This document shows positions 18,839-27,677 of a stretch of 64,000 nt of DNA, one piece after another; position 1 is the first letter of the stretch, and each line of letters begins with the position of its first letter. The DNA is from Alysiella filiformis. Its GTDB lineage: Bacteria; Pseudomonadota; Gammaproteobacteria; Burkholderiales; Neisseriaceae. Made by a program: the position numbers and the translations under genes. The notes under the pieces are model-generated. The model saw only the letters and a program-made list of their open reading frames with translations. It had not been told where the DNA came from and searched no databases. The DNA is taken from NCBI RefSeq assembly GCF_014054525.1, contig NZ_CP059564.1, positions 1,250,357 to 1,314,356 on the forward strand, given 5' to 3'.

Positions 18839-19512
18839 GAAAAACTGTATCCCAAACCATGATGTGTGCGTATGACTTGCTCGTCAATGTTGGCGGTACG
18901 CAATTTTTGGCGCAAGGCGCGAATGTGGGTGTTGATGGTATTGGGGTCGGAAGGGTGCTGATTGCCAAACATGGCGATGAGCAATTCTTCGCGGCTGAAC
19001 ACGCGCCCTTGCCGATGGAGCAGCGTACGCAACAGGCGGTATTCGCCCAAGGTGAGCGGCAAGGCTTGTCCACAATGGCGTATGCAATGTGATTCGGTGT
19101 CGTCTTGCCATGGGGCGGCGATGGGGGTTTCAGGCTGCTTGTTGATGATTTGGGTGCGGCGCAACACGGCTTTGATTCGCGCCAACAATTCGCGTGGGCT
19201 AAATGGTTTGCCCAAATAATCGTCTGCGCCCAATTCCAAGCCCAAAATGCGGTCAATTTCCTCATCTTGCGCCGTGAGCATGATAACGGGCAAAGGCGAT
19301 TGAGCGCGAATCATCTTCAAAAAATCAAAGCCGTTGATGTCGGGCAAACCCACGTCCAGCAACAGCAAATCGCATTTTTCTTGTGCCAAAAATGCTTGGG
19401 CTTGCGCGGCGGTAACGGCAATTTGGGTGGTGTAATGGGCGCGTTGCAATGCCATTTCAATCAATTCGGCAATTTCGCGTTCATCTTCAAGGATTAGGAT
19501 ATGTGGATTCAT
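18832..19512 (-). CDS. OmpR/PhoB-family response regulator, CreB-like
   Basis: The 226-residue protein has a receiver domain with phospho-acceptor Asp 53, acidic pair Glu 10-Asp 11 and Lys 102, then a winged-helix DNA-binding domain (about 130-225). It is the first gene of a two-gene unit with the sensor kinase and lies divergent from a CreD-like gene. That suggests a CreBC-type system controlling creD. The gap upstream contains ATGAA/TTCAT inverted words but no clear Cre box. The CreB name is an inference from context. Confidence 0.85.
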   Translation of the reverse strand: MNPHILILEDEREIAELIEMALQRAHYTTQIAVTAAQAQAFLAQEKCDLLLLDVGLPDINGFDFLKMIRAQSPLPVIMLTAQDEEIDRILGLELGADDYLGKPFSPRELLARIKAVLRRTQIINKQPETPIAAPWQDDTESHCIRHCGQALPLTLGEYRLLRTLLHRQGRVFSREELLIAMFGNQHPSDPNTINTHIRALRQKLRTANIDEQVIRTHHGLGYSFSC

Positions 19513-19599
19513 GGCAATGGTTTCATTATTTTATCTTTATGAAATCTTCATGATTGATACACGGTAATTTCATTTTGCTTTGCGATAATGGCGTTTTCA

Positions 19600-19690
19600 G
19601 GCAGCTTTTCGGTACGCGACTTTTGTTTTGCCACCCCCACCCTAACCCTCCCCCGCAAGCAGGGGAGGGGAAAGGTTTCAGGCAGCCTGA
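19600..19690. repeat. GC hairpin and uptake sequences upstream of the creD-like gene
   Basis: A partial uptake word followed by TTTTCGGTACGCGAC is followed by a CCCTCCCCCGC/GCAGGGGAGGG-type hairpin and another uptake sequence. The same TCAGTACACGAC plus CCCTCCCC arrangement is seen as a complete element at 40470-40592, so this is probably a degenerate copy. Confidence 0.5.
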
Positions 19691-19730
19691 ACGTCTTTTA
19701 TTCCAACCAACAAAATGGAGTTGCAACAAA

Positions 19731-20333
19731 ATGAGCAAAAAATTATGGCACTTTTTGGCATTGTGCGTGGTGTTTTCTTTGGTTTTGATGTTGATTAACA
19801 ATTTGGCAGAGCAGCGTTTATCTTACCATTCCAGTCCGCTTTTGGGCGAGATGGATTACCGCATGATTATCCGCAGCATGAAATACGGTATGCTATTGGT
19901 GATTATGGTGTTTTCGGTTTTCTTTTTGAGTGAGATTTTGCAAGATTGGCACATCCACCCCATACAATATTTGCTGGTGGGGGCGGCATTGTCGCTGTTT
20001 TATTTGCTGCTGTTGTCGTTTGCGGAACACATTGGTTTTGTGGCGGCGTATGTGCTGGGGGCTGTGGCGTGCATTGGCTTGCTGTGGTGGTATTTGCAAT
20101 ATGTGCTGGCAAGCCAAAAGGGGGTGCATTTGATGGCGGGTTTGTTGATTGTGTCGTATGCCACCATGTTTGTGCTGCTGCGCTTGCAAGAATACAATTT
20201 GGTGGTGGGTTCGTGTTTGTTGTTTGCCACCTTGTTTGGTGTGATGTATTTTACGCGCCACATTAATTGGTATGAGTTGGAACAAAAATACCATGATGAT
20301 GAAAAGACCACCACCAAAAAATCAATATCTTAA
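19731..20333 (+). CDS. Shortened CreD-like inner membrane protein
   Basis: The ATG at 19731, 10 nt after GGAG, gives 200 residues. The N-terminus is one membrane helix (MSKKLWHFLALCVVFSLVLM). It is followed almost directly by the membrane half of CreD: MKYGMLLVIMVFSVFFLSE, HPIQYLLVGAALSLFYLLLL and SFAEHIGFVAAYVLGA are close to CreD's conserved core, with about five helices. CreD proteins are usually about 450 residues, with a large periplasmic domain after helix 1. That domain is missing here with no sign of frame disruption. The neighbouring CreBC-like pair supports the assignment. Confidence 0.7.
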   Translation: MSKKLWHFLALCVVFSLVLMLINNLAEQRLSYHSSPLLGEMDYRMIIRSMKYGMLLVIMVFSVFFLSEILQDWHIHPIQYLLVGAALSLFYLLLLSFAEHIGFVAAYVLGAVACIGLLWWYLQYVLASQKGVHLMAGLLIVSYATMFVLLRLQEYNLVVGSCLLFATLFGVMYFTRHINWYELEQKYHDDEKTTTKKSIS

Positions 20334-20345
20334 ACAAACATAAAA

Positions 20346-20698
20346 GCAGGCTGAAACCTTTGCAAAACCTACTTTTAAACTGACGTAGGGGCGGATTTCA
20401 TATCCGCCCTTTTTTCAATTTATTGATAACGCGATTTCGGGATAAAAGTGATTAATCAATTTAAGTCACTTTGCTCCCTCTCCCTGTGGGAGAGGGCTGG
20501 GGAGAGGGTATGCTGCTCAACAAACCCTCTCTCCAACTCTCTCCCATAGGGAGAGAGGGCAGGTTTGTTGGCAAATTGACAGTGACTTATCCCGAGTTCA
20601 CGTTATTGATAAAAATAAAAATTTCTGTAAGTCTAAACAGGACAGATGTGAAATTTGCCACTATGAACTGAGTTTTGCAAAGGTTTCAGGCTGCCTGA
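20346..20698. repeat. Composite REP/BIME element D with CCCTCTCCC core
   Basis: The element fills the 20334-20739 gap. It has GTAGGGGCGGATTTCATATCC at one end and the AAATTTCTGTAAGTCTAAAC / GTTTTGCAAAGGTTTCAGG end at the other. The core 20426-20606 is the same CCCTCTCC-rich module as in element B but inverted relative to the flanks. Apparent reading frames here are not genes. Confidence 0.75.
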
Positions 20699-20739
20699 AC
20701 ACAAATTGTGTGTTTTCAGGCAGCCTTTTTGACGCATCA

Positions 20740-21483
20740 TCAAAACCGCTCATTGTCGCCCAAATACCGCCATTTGCCTGTGGGCAATGCGCCCAATTTC
20801 ACTTTGCCTATGCGTATGCGTTTCAAGCCCACCACGCGCAAACCCACCAATTCACACATTCGGCGAATTTGGCGTTTTTTGCCTTGTTTTAAAATGAAAC
20901 GCAACTGGTCTTCGTTTTGCCATGAAACTTGGGCAGGGCGCAGTTTTTCGCCGTCCAAGCTCAAACCGTGATTGAGCAATGCCAAGCCGTTTTCCGATAA
21001 TTTGCCTTTTACGCGCACCAAATATTCTTTTTCGCTGCCTGAATGTTCGCCGATGAGCTGTTTGGCAATGCGTCCGTCTTGCGTCAGCACCAGCAATCCC
21101 ACCGAATCAATGTCCAAACGCCCCGCAGGTGCCAGCCCTTTTAATTGTTTCACGTCAAAGGGAATGCGGCTGGTGTCGCCTTCCCAATGGTTGTCGGCGG
21201 TAATCAGCTCTACGGCGGCGCGGTAGTCTTTTTCAGGCTGCCCGCTCACAAATCCCACAGGCTTATTCAGCAAAATGGTCACGCGCTGGGCTTGTTGTTG
21301 GTGGGCGAGTTTGTCCAAATCAATGCGGTCGCTGGGCAGGACTTTTTGTCCCAACACGGCAACGTTGCCATTGACTTTAACCCAACCTTGTTCAATATAT
21401 TGGTCGGCTTCGCGGCGCGAGCAAAGGTTCAATTCTGCCATGCGTTTGGACAGGCGCACGGCTTCGTGTGGCGTATTTGTCAT
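20740..21483 (-). CDS. rluF: 23S rRNA pseudouridine synthase, RluF-like
   Basis: The start at 21481-21483 (MTNTPHEAVRLSKRMAE) gives 247 residues. The longer frame runs through dapF and an uptake sequence and is rejected. An N-terminal S4 domain (about 10-60, CSRREADQYIEQG) precedes the RsuA/RluB-type catalytic core with GRLDIDSVGLLVLTQDG, whose Asp is catalytic, and a C-terminal KQGKKRQIRRMCE motif. This layout and the RKRQIRRM element suit RluF, which modifies U2604 of 23S rRNA. RluB or RluE specificity cannot be excluded. Confidence 0.82.
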   Translation of the reverse strand: MTNTPHEAVRLSKRMAELNLCSRREADQYIEQGWVKVNGNVAVLGQKVLPSDRIDLDKLAHQQQAQRVTILLNKPVGFVSGQPEKDYRAAVELITADNHWEGDTSRIPFDVKQLKGLAPAGRLDIDSVGLLVLTQDGRIAKQLIGEHSGSEKEYLVRVKGKLSENGLALLNHGLSLDGEKLRPAQVSWQNEDQLRFILKQGKKRQIRRMCELVGLRVVGLKRIRIGKVKLGALPTGKWRYLGDNERF

Positions 21484-21579
21484 ATTCAGGCTGCCTGAAA
21501 ACCAAAAAGGTGCATTATACGCTGTTATTGGCAAGCATTCACGGCTACAATGCCAAACCCCCTTTTTTTGGAGCAAATC

Positions 21580-22428
21580 ATGAACAAACTCACATTCAGC
21601 AAAATGCACGGCTTGGGCAACGACTTTATGGTCATTGACGGCACGCGCCACAATTTTGACCCCCACACCGCCCCCATCGCAGCATGGGCAGACCGACACA
21701 CAGGCATCGGCTTTGACCAACTGCTGCTGGTCGAACACACCGATAAAGCCGATGTGGATTTCCGCTACCGCATTTTCAACGCCGATGGCAGCGAAGTGCA
21801 ACAATGCGGCAATGGCGCACGCTGTTTCGTCAAATTTGTGGCGGAACAAGGTTTGAGCGACAAACACGAAATCATCGTGGAAACCGCCAAAGGCATCATC
21901 AAACCACGTTTAAACGATGACGGTTTGGTAACGGTCAATATGGGGCAGCCGCGTTTTCAGCCCGAAGATTTGCCTTTCATTTTGCGCAGCAACGAACAAG
22001 CAGGGCAGCTTACCTACATCGTGGTGCAAGATTTGGACAGCGCGGAAATGTCGCTGTTGAGCATGGGCAATCCCCACGCGGTAATGTTGGTGGGTGATGT
22101 GGAAACCGCGCCCGTTGCCGATTGGGGTGCCGCTTTGCAAAAACACCCGCGTTTCCCCGAGCGCGTGAACGTGGGCTTCATGGAAGTGTTGGACAAACAC
22201 AACATCAAATTGCGCGTGTATGAACGCGGTGCAGGCGAAACGCAAGCCTGTGGCACGGGAGCGTGTGCGGCGGTGGTGTCGGGTGTGCGTTTGGGTTTGT
22301 TGGCGGCGGGCGAGCCTGTGCGCGTGCAACTTCGCGGTGGCGATTTGCACATCATATGGTCGGAAGGCGAAGACGTGATGATGACAGGCGCAGCCGTCAA
22401 AGTGTTTGATGGCGAAATTGCCTATTGA
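21580..22428 (+). CDS. dapF: Diaminopimelate epimerase
   Basis: The ATG at 21580 follows TTGGAG and gives 282 residues beginning with the conserved [11 protein letters not shown]. The two catalytic cysteines are Cys 76 (QQCGNGARC) and Cys 224 (ACGTGACA). The enzyme interconverts LL- and meso-diaminopimelate for lysine and peptidoglycan synthesis. A factor-independent terminator follows. Confidence 0.97.
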   Translation: MNKLTFSKMHGLGNDFMVIDGTRHNFDPHTAPIAAWADRHTGIGFDQLLLVEHTDKADVDFRYRIFNADGSEVQQCGNGARCFVKFVAEQGLSDKHEIIVETAKGIIKPRLNDDGLVTVNMGQPRFQPEDLPFILRSNEQAGQLTYIVVQDLDSAEMSLLSMGNPHAVMLVGDVETAPVADWGAALQKHPRFPERVNVGFMEVLDKHNIKLRVYERGAGETQACGTGACAAVVSGVRLGLLAAGEPVRVQLRGGDLHIIWSEGEDVMMTGAAVKVFDGEIAY

Positions 22429-22453
22429 TGGGTTTCAGGCTGCCTGAAAAAAC

Positions 22454-22487
22454 AAAATGCCGTTTCACAATCAGGAAACGGCATTTT
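22454..22487 (+). terminator. Terminator after dapF
   Basis: AAAATGCCGTTTC and its exact complement enclose an 8-nt loop, 25 nt after the dapF stop. A very similar hairpin lies after lpxH at 23517-23549. Confidence 0.8.
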
Positions 22488-22505
22488 CGTGATAAAAGTG
22501 ATTGA

Positions 22506-22613
22506 TATAGTCGCTTAAAATAAAAATAGGACAAGGCGACCACGCCCGCCGTGTACATCTGGTACATAAGGGCGTGGGCAACGCAGTAGTATTTTTAATT
22601 TTAAGCGACTATA
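22506..22613. mobile_element. Correia-like repeat enclosed element (MITE)
   Basis: The 108-bp sequence begins TATAGTCGCTTAAAATAAAA, then AGGACAAGGCGAC, and ends with the inverted terminal repeat TTTTAAGCGACTATA, with ...GGGCAACGC near the right end. This is the layout and internal wording of the short (about 105 bp) Correia elements of pathogenic Neisseria, which start TATAGTGGATTAA and contain AGGACAAGGCGAC and GGCAACGC. The terminal repeats differ in the arm (TCGCTT in place of GGATT) but keep TATAG/CTATA. It interrupts or abuts a CCCTCTCC-type module (22614-22694). Confidence 0.75.
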
Positions 22614-22694
22614 AATTTAAGTTACTTTGCCCCCTCTCCCTGTGGTAGAGAGCTGGGGAGAGGGTATGCTGTTCAACAAACCCTCTCCCCAATT
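22614..22694. repeat. Partial CCCTCTCCC-type module
   Basis: AAATTTAAGTTACTTTGCCCCCTCTCC and a CCCTCTCCCC end match half of the core seen at 12683-12864 and 20426-20606. It is cut on the left by the Correia-like element and on the right by the end of the phosphatase gene. Confidence 0.55.
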
Positions 22695-22697
22695 CAA

Positions 22698-23429
22698 TCA
22701 ATAAGATGAATCCACCAACACCTCTTCGCCATAACCGCCATTGATTGGCAAGGGGCGATTGGTGCTTACAGGCGGACGCATCACGCGAATGCCACGAATG
22801 CCCGCTTCACGCGCTGCCAGCACGTCATCGTTGCTGTCGCCATAGTGAAGTTGCGATTTGTGTTTCACAATATAATGGGTTTTGTCGTATTTATAGGGTT
22901 CAACGGGTGTGTCATTGGTGTAATTGATGGGCTGCATGTTTTTCACTTTAAACGTGCGTTCCAAAATCGTACCCAAAACGTCCAAACGGCTGGGGTCGTT
23001 GTTGGCATGACCTGTGCGTCCTGTGATGAAAATCACTTGGTCGCCACGCGCTTGGTGCATATCAATCAATTTTTTTGCCGATTCTTTGGGAATGGACATG
23101 CGGTCGCAACCATCTGCCACAAAATTCCAAAATGCCTGATTGTGCAAATAATCGTAACTATCGGGCGAAAAAGTGTTTTTGCCATAATAGAAACATTGTG
23201 AAGACACCAAAACCGTATCATCAATGTCAAATGTTACCGTCATGGGTGGCGTGTTTTTCAGGCTATCGCGGATTTGCTCTACGGTCAGCCATTTGACTTT
23301 ATTGGCATTTTTCATGTCAATGGCGGTAACGCCAGCGTGGGTGTAATCCACTTTCGGGCCTTTTGCCACCGCAGGCAGCGACAATGCCAACATCAAGGCG
23401 GCAAGCGTGGTTTTGCTGAATGTTTTCAT
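22698..23429 (-). CDS. aphA: Class B acid phosphatase (periplasmic)
   Basis: The 243-residue protein has a signal peptide (about 1-22, ending PAVA) and the HAD motif FDIDDT with nucleophile Asp 68 and acid Asp 70. Further motifs are FITGRTG near 137 and HYGDSNDDV near 196. This matches the AphA class B non-specific acid phosphatase and phosphotransferase, which releases phosphate from nucleotides in the periplasm. Length is the family norm. It lies downstream of lpxH on the same strand but has its own gap and is probably a separate unit. Confidence 0.92.
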   Translation of the reverse strand: MKTFSKTTLAALMLALSLPAVAKGPKVDYTHAGVTAIDMKNANKVKWLTVEQIRDSLKNTPPMTVTFDIDDTVLVSSQCFYYGKNTFSPDSYDYLHNQAFWNFVADGCDRMSIPKESAKKLIDMHQARGDQVIFITGRTGHANNDPSRLDVLGTILERTFKVKNMQPINYTNDTPVEPYKYDKTHYIVKHKSQLHYGDSNDDVLAAREAGIRGIRVMRPPVSTNRPLPINGGYGEEVLVDSSY

Positions 23430-23516
23430 GTGTTTTCTCCAAAATGATTGTTATTCAAACGCCGCGTCAGGCACAGCGATTGGCATTGTAAGCGATTTTC
23501 AGCCAGCCTGAAACAG

Positions 23517-23549
23517 AAAATGCCGTTTGTGGCAGAAAAACGGCATTTT
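23517..23549 (-). terminator. Terminator after lpxH
   Basis: AAAATGCCGTTT and AAACGGCATTTT form a 12-bp stem with a T-run on the minus strand, about 35 nt past the lpxH stop. Confidence 0.75.
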
Positions 23550-23582
23550 GTTGCGTGCATGATGGACGCAAAAAGGGGGAGA

Positions 23583-24332
23583 CTAGCTGTTTAAATTGGT
23601 TTGTGCTGTGGTTTCAGGCAGCCTGAAAAAGGCAAACCCTGTTTCATCTGCCGCCAAATAGCCGCCCTGATTTTCAAACCAATCGGGCAACACATGGCGC
23701 GTGATGTTTTTGCCAAGATATTGATGAATATGGGTATTGGGGCGATGTGTGTGTCCATGAATGATGATGTCCACCGCCCGATTTTTTTGGCAGGCTGCCT
23801 GAACGCCCTGTTCGGTTACATCGGAAATGGCATAATTGTGCTGTTTTTTGGCGCGACTTTTTGCGCGAATTTGCTCGGCAATCGCCTTGCGTTTGCGAAA
23901 CGGTAAGCACAATAAAATTTGGCACAACAAAGGGTTGCGTATGATTTTGCGGTAGCGCAAATAAGACACATCATCGGTACACATTTCATCGCCATGTGTG
24001 AGCAAAATGTGTTTGCCGTGCAGCGTTATCATGTGGTTTTCAGGCAACAAGGTCATGTTGGCGCGCAGGGCGTAGTTTTTGCCCAACAAAAAATCGCGGT
24101 TGCCCGCCACAAAATACACAGGCGCAAATTGACTGAATTTTTGAATGGATTGGGCAACTTGTTGCGCGGTGTGGCTATCATCGTCATCGCCCGTCCAAGC
24201 GTCAAACAAATCGCCCAAAATGTACAAAGCCGCCGATTGGGGGGCTTGTTCGCGCAAAAATTGCACAAATAAGTCGGTTAAATCGGGCGCATTGTCGGAT
24301 AAATGCAAATCGGCAATAAATAGGGTGCGCAT
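23583..24332 (-). CDS. lpxH: UDP-2,3-diacylglucosamine diphosphatase
   Basis: The 249-residue metallophosphoesterase has all the expected ligands: Asp 8 and His 10 (IADLHLS), Asp 41 (GDLFDAW), Asn 78 (AGNRDF), His 113 (THGDE) and HGHTHR at 192-197. It cleaves UDP-diacylglucosamine to lipid X in lipid A synthesis. The last residues FRLPETTAQ come from an uptake sequence, so the tail has been extended or replaced. It is followed on the upstream side, 5 bp away, by the ArsC-like gene. Confidence 0.95.
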   Translation of the reverse strand: MRTLFIADLHLSDNAPDLTDLFVQFLREQAPQSAALYILGDLFDAWTGDDDDSHTAQQVAQSIQKFSQFAPVYFVAGNRDFLLGKNYALRANMTLLPENHMITLHGKHILLTHGDEMCTDDVSYLRYRKIIRNPLLCQILLCLPFRKRKAIAEQIRAKSRAKKQHNYAISDVTEQGVQAACQKNRAVDIIIHGHTHRPNTHIHQYLGKNITRHVLPDWFENQGGYLAADETGFAFFRLPETTAQTNLNS

Positions 24333-24337
24333 GATTT

Positions 24338-24691
24338 TCAGGCTGCCTGAAACATTTGCCGATAAATCTGCTCATCAAATCCCACCACCACATCATCGCC
24401 ATGCAACAAAACAGGGCGTTTAATCACGCTGGGGTTGGCACACATGAGCGCGATGGCGCCGTCCAAATTGTCGGCTTGCGCTTGCTGTTGGGGCGAGAGA
24501 TTGCGCCACGTTGTGCCGCGTTTGTTGAGCAGCACCGCCAAATCCACCTTTTTCAGGCAGCCTGAAACCCAATCGGGCGTGGGTGCGGCTTTTTTAAAAT
24601 CGTGAAATTCGTGGGCGATGTGGTTTTCAGTCAGCCAAGTACGCGCTTTTTTCACGCTGGTGCAGTTGGCAATGCCGTATAAGTGAATCAT
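24338..24691 (-). CDS. ArsC/Spx-family reductase-like protein (YffB type)
   Basis: The start at 24689-24691 gives 117 residues beginning MIHLYGIANCTSVKKA, with a single active-site-like Cys 10 in the ArsC-fold position. RPVLLHGDDVVVGFDEQIY near the end is typical of the family. YffB-type proteins are thioredoxin-fold, glutathione-dependent reductases of uncertain substrate. Two uptake sequences are inside the gene: one encodes VSGCLKK and the other MFQAA plus the stop. It is immediately upstream of lpxH and probably co-transcribed. Confidence 0.85.
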   Translation of the reverse strand: MIHLYGIANCTSVKKARTWLTENHIAHEFHDFKKAAPTPDWVSGCLKKVDLAVLLNKRGTTWRNLSPQQQAQADNLDGAIALMCANPSVIKRPVLLHGDDVVVGFDEQIYRQMFQAA

Positions 24692-24804
24692 TTTCGTAGC
24701 CTTATTCAAAAAATAAGTGCTATTGTACGAAATTCGTGGATTTTTGTCTTGTCGTGTGCGTGGATTGGGGCTATTCTTCAACTTTTTTGTGTAAAGGAAT
24801 TGCG

Positions 24805-25431
24805 ATGAAAAAAATCTGGCTCATTGGCGCAACATTGGCATTGGCAGCCTGCGGCAGCGACCCCGCATCAGAAATGAAACAAGCCATCAACAACGCCGCC
24901 CACTTCAACCAAGTGTGCGTGCCATACGAATTGGACGTGGTGCAAATCGCCCCCGAAACCACCCCCTTGCAAGGCTTATTGGGTGCAGACGAAATCAAAA
25001 TTTTGCAACGCAACGCCGAAGGCAAACGCATTAACGAACAAGCCGAAAAACAAATGGCACATTTGGTACGCGCCGATTTGTATCAAGAATTAAAATCCGA
25101 AAAAAGCAAAGAAAACAAACAAGTGGTTTCTGTTTACCGCTTAACCGAGCGCGGTTCGCAAGCCATTCGCCGTACGCCTCACGGTGGCGTATTGTGTGTG
25201 GGCAAACACCAAGCCGAAAAAGTGAATTTCTTTACCGAGCCCACCCCAGTGCGCGGCTACACCGTCAGCCAAGTGTCGTATGAAGCGAAAATTGTGCCAG
25301 AAAAATGGGCAAAATCGCTGCTCAAAGACGACCCACATCACAAAGACATTTTGGATAAAAAATCCACACGCTCCGCCACATTGGTGAAAACCAATGACGG
25401 TTGGCGCGATATTCGTGAATTAAATCAATAA
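24805..25431 (+). CDS. Predicted lipoprotein of unknown function
   Basis: The ATG at 24805 follows AAAGGA and gives 208 residues. The signal ends LAAC (Cys 16), so it is lipid-anchored. The mature part is charged, with two Cys (in QVCVPYE and GVLCVGKH) that might pair. I do not recognise the family. It could be transcribed with the ATPase gene that follows 70 bp later. Confidence 0.75.
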   Translation: MKKIWLIGATLALAACGSDPASEMKQAINNAAHFNQVCVPYELDVVQIAPETTPLQGLLGADEIKILQRNAEGKRINEQAEKQMAHLVRADLYQELKSEKSKENKQVVSVYRLTERGSQAIRRTPHGGVLCVGKHQAEKVNFFTEPTPVRGYTVSQVSYEAKIVPEKWAKSLLKDDPHHKDILDKKSTRSATLVKTNDGWRDIRELNQ

Positions 25432-25499
25432 TATTATTGAGTTTCAGGCTGCGTCAAAATTTCAGGCAGCCTGAAAAACCATTTTCAGGAACAGCCATC

Positions 25500-26357
25500 A
25501 TGAAAACCCTAATCCGCAAAGCCCTATCGGTGCTGCATCGTTTGGACGCGATTTTACCGCCCGAAATTGCCGCCCCCGATTGGGACAACACCATCGCCTT
25601 TCGCTGGCAAAAAGTGGGCAACGCAGGCGTGTTGCACAGTTTGCCGTGTCCGCACACCTTTCCCTTATCGCGTTTGGCAGCCGTTGATGCCCAAATGGGC
25701 AAATTGGTTCGCAACACCGAACAATTTTTATCGGGGCGACCTGCCAATAATGTGTTGCTCACAGGGGCGCGTGGTACAGGAAAATCATCTTTAATCAAAG
25801 CCTTATTGCACGAATATGCCGAACGCGGTTTGCGCCTGATTGAAGTGAACAAGCAAGATTTGGCAACATTGCCCGAATTGCTCAATGTGCTGGCACAACG
25901 CCCTGAAAAATTTATTGTTTTTTGCGATGACTTATCGTTTGAAGATGGCGAAGAAGGCTACAAATCACTCAAAACCGCATTAGATGGCAGCCTGTCGCGC
26001 CGCGCCGACAATGTGCTGGTGTATGCCACTTCCAATCGCCGCCACCTCATGCCAGAATACATGCACGAAAACGTGGGCAACGGTGGCGAAATCCACCAAA
26101 AAGAAGCAGTAGAAGAAAAAATTTCCCTGTCCGACCGCTTTGGTCTGTGGTTGAGTTTTTATCCCTTTGACCAAAATGATTATTTGGCAGCCGTGCAAAG
26201 TTGGCTTGCCGATTTTGGCTTGGATTGGGACGACACCGCCCGTCATGCAGCCTTAAATTGGGCGCAAATGCGTGGCAGCCGTTCGGGGCGCACCGCCTAT
26301 CAATTTGCCAGCGATTGGGCAGGGCGTTTGCCAGAAGAACGCCAAGTTTTTCAGTAA
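25500..26357 (+). CDS. DUF815-family AAA ATPase
   Basis: The ATG at 25500 gives 285 residues. The frame upstream of it is only uptake sequence. It has the P-loop GARGTGKSS at 89-97, a Walker B-like FIVFCDDLSF near 138 and a sensor-like YATSNRRHLMPE near 178. This is the DUF815 set, a widespread AAA+ protein without a settled role. Upstream are two uptake words, one imperfect (25442-25475). Confidence 0.88.
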   Translation: MKTLIRKALSVLHRLDAILPPEIAAPDWDNTIAFRWQKVGNAGVLHSLPCPHTFPLSRLAAVDAQMGKLVRNTEQFLSGRPANNVLLTGARGTGKSSLIKALLHEYAERGLRLIEVNKQDLATLPELLNVLAQRPEKFIVFCDDLSFEDGEEGYKSLKTALDGSLSRRADNVLVYATSNRRHLMPEYMHENVGNGGEIHQKEAVEEKISLSDRFGLWLSFYPFDQNDYLAAVQSWLADFGLDWDDTARHAALNWAQMRGSRSGRTAYQFASDWAGRLPEERQVFQ

Positions 26358-26376
26358 ATTGATTAAAAAGGAATAA

Positions 26377-26748
26377 ATGATGAATTTGCACATTGATTTA
26401 AACGATTTTGCTGCCAAATTGAGCCAGCAAACAGGCAAAGAAATTCGCGTAGAACAAACTGCCGAGCAACAAATTACCGCCCATTATTTGATGAGCATTA
26501 AATTGGATTTGGTGGGCAGCAGCCACGACAGCGTGCATTTTCGCTACACTTTGCCCTTTGGTGCCAATGTGTTGCTGTCGCTGTTTAAAAACATCAAAAG
26601 CAAAAAATTCACGCTCAACACTAACGACAAAATCGTGGCGGTGCATTTGAGCGCGTTTGCGGCATACCGCAATGCTTTGGCTGGCAAGCGCATTAGCCAA
26701 GCCAGTTTGCAAAATGGCACGCTGATTGTGCAAACCGAAGCAGCGTGA
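26377..26748 (+). CDS. Conserved hypothetical protein
   Basis: The start is ATGATG at 26377-26382 with AAGGA upstream, 19 bp after the ATPase gene, so the two are likely co-transcribed. The 123-residue protein has no signal peptide or membrane helix and alternates hydrophobic and polar residues in beta-like fashion. I do not recognise it. It lacks Cys and obvious catalytic motifs. Confidence 0.65.
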   Translation: MMNLHIDLNDFAAKLSQQTGKEIRVEQTAEQQITAHYLMSIKLDLVGSSHDSVHFRYTLPFGANVLLSLFKNIKSKKFTLNTNDKIVAVHLSAFAAYRNALAGKRISQASLQNGTLIVQTEAA

Positions 26749-26799
26749 TTTTTGCTGATGTGTGGATAAGTGTGGCTGTTTGGTTTCAGGCAGCCTGAA

Positions 26800-26950
26800 A
26801 CCTTTGCAACACTCGGTTTGTAGGGGCAGATTTTACATCTGTCCTGTTTAGAATTGCAGAAATTTTTATTTTTACAAATACAAAATAGGACGTCATGTAG
26901 GGTGCAACAAGTTGCACCCTACATCAGTTGAAAAGTCGGTTTTGCAAAGG
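26800..26950. repeat. Short composite REP element E
   Basis: TTTGCAACACTCGGTTTGTAG with a GGGCAGAT palindrome and TGTTTAGAATTGCAGAAATT forms one end. A single GTAGGGTGCAACAAGTTGCACC-type palindrome (about 26897-26921) and GTCGGTTTTGCAAAGG form the other. It is a reduced version of elements A and C. Confidence 0.65.
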
Positions 26951-26975
26951 ATTGAGCCTTTGCCTGATGTTTCAA

Positions 26976-27632
26976 TTAACGGCGGCGACCACCAAATCCC
27001 CCACGCGCGGGCATGGCTGGACGGGTGGTGTTGCTGTATCCCTGTTGTGTTGGGCGATAATTGGGTGTGGGTTTGGCTTGATTTTGCTGTGGATTTTGCG
27101 TGGGTGCAGCAGCAGGAGCAGGCTGTCTGCTGGGTTGAGCAGCCGCAGGACGTGCAGGTGGTGGCGTGGGGTTTTTCGCACGATAATCATTGTAAACGCG
27201 CGAAACCGCCGCTGTGGGTTTGGTAACAGGCGCGTATTTGTTTTTGTTCATCGCATTGGCAGCCATATAGCCCAAAGCCGCCCCCACCGCGCCATAGAGC
27301 AACCAACTGCCCGTGTCGGGGTCAAACGTGTATTGCTGACCGTCCGAGCCTTGCACAATGTCGCCTGCTTTGGCATTTTTTTGTGCATCTTGTGGAATGG
27401 TGTTTGCCACTTCCGAAGCCGCCAATTGGTAAACTTGACCCACTGGCGATGACGCACTTTGGGCTGCCAATTCTTTTTGCAAACGCTGAATTTCGGCTTC
27501 TTGTTTGAGCAATTCAATTTTCTTTTCGTTTTCGGCGATTTTTTGGTCTGCCGAAGTGGTGGCATTTTGTTGTGGCTGACACGCGCTCAATACCAGAGCG
27601 GCAGCACCAAGCCAAATCATGTGTTTTTTCAT
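26976..27632 (-). CDS. Predicted lipoprotein with coiled coil and Pro/Gln-rich tail
   Basis: The 218-residue protein has a lipoprotein signal ending LSAC (Cys 18) and a charged coiled coil (about 29-58). A DGQQYTFDPDTGSWLLYG motif near 98 precedes a hydrophobic GAVGAALGYMAANAM segment. The Pro/Gln/Ala-rich tail ends in GGFGGRRR. The hydrophobic glycine-rich segment resembles those of surface-anchored lipoproteins with a glycine-zipper. No family function is known to me. It is followed upstream by dnaX on the same strand, with 45 bp between them. Confidence 0.75.
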   Translation of the reverse strand: MKKHMIWLGAAALVLSACQPQQNATTSADQKIAENEKKIELLKQEAEIQRLQKELAAQSASSPVGQVYQLAASEVANTIPQDAQKNAKAGDIVQGSDGQQYTFDPDTGSWLLYGAVGAALGYMAANAMNKNKYAPVTKPTAAVSRVYNDYRAKNPTPPPARPAAAQPSRQPAPAAAPTQNPQQNQAKPTPNYRPTQQGYSNTTRPAMPARGGFGGRRR

Positions 27633-27677
27633 GGTTTGATTCCTTATTGTTGGTTAAAAAAAATCATTTTTTGAATT

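Noticed and set aside
19554-19730. N-terminal extension of the CreD-like protein
   Set aside because: It is translated repeat DNA (GC hairpin and uptake sequence); the ATG at 19731 has a good ribosome-binding site.
20740-21867. Longer 375-residue version of the RluF-like protein
   Set aside because: The extra N-terminus is antisense to dapF and includes an uptake sequence; the internal ATG fits the family start.
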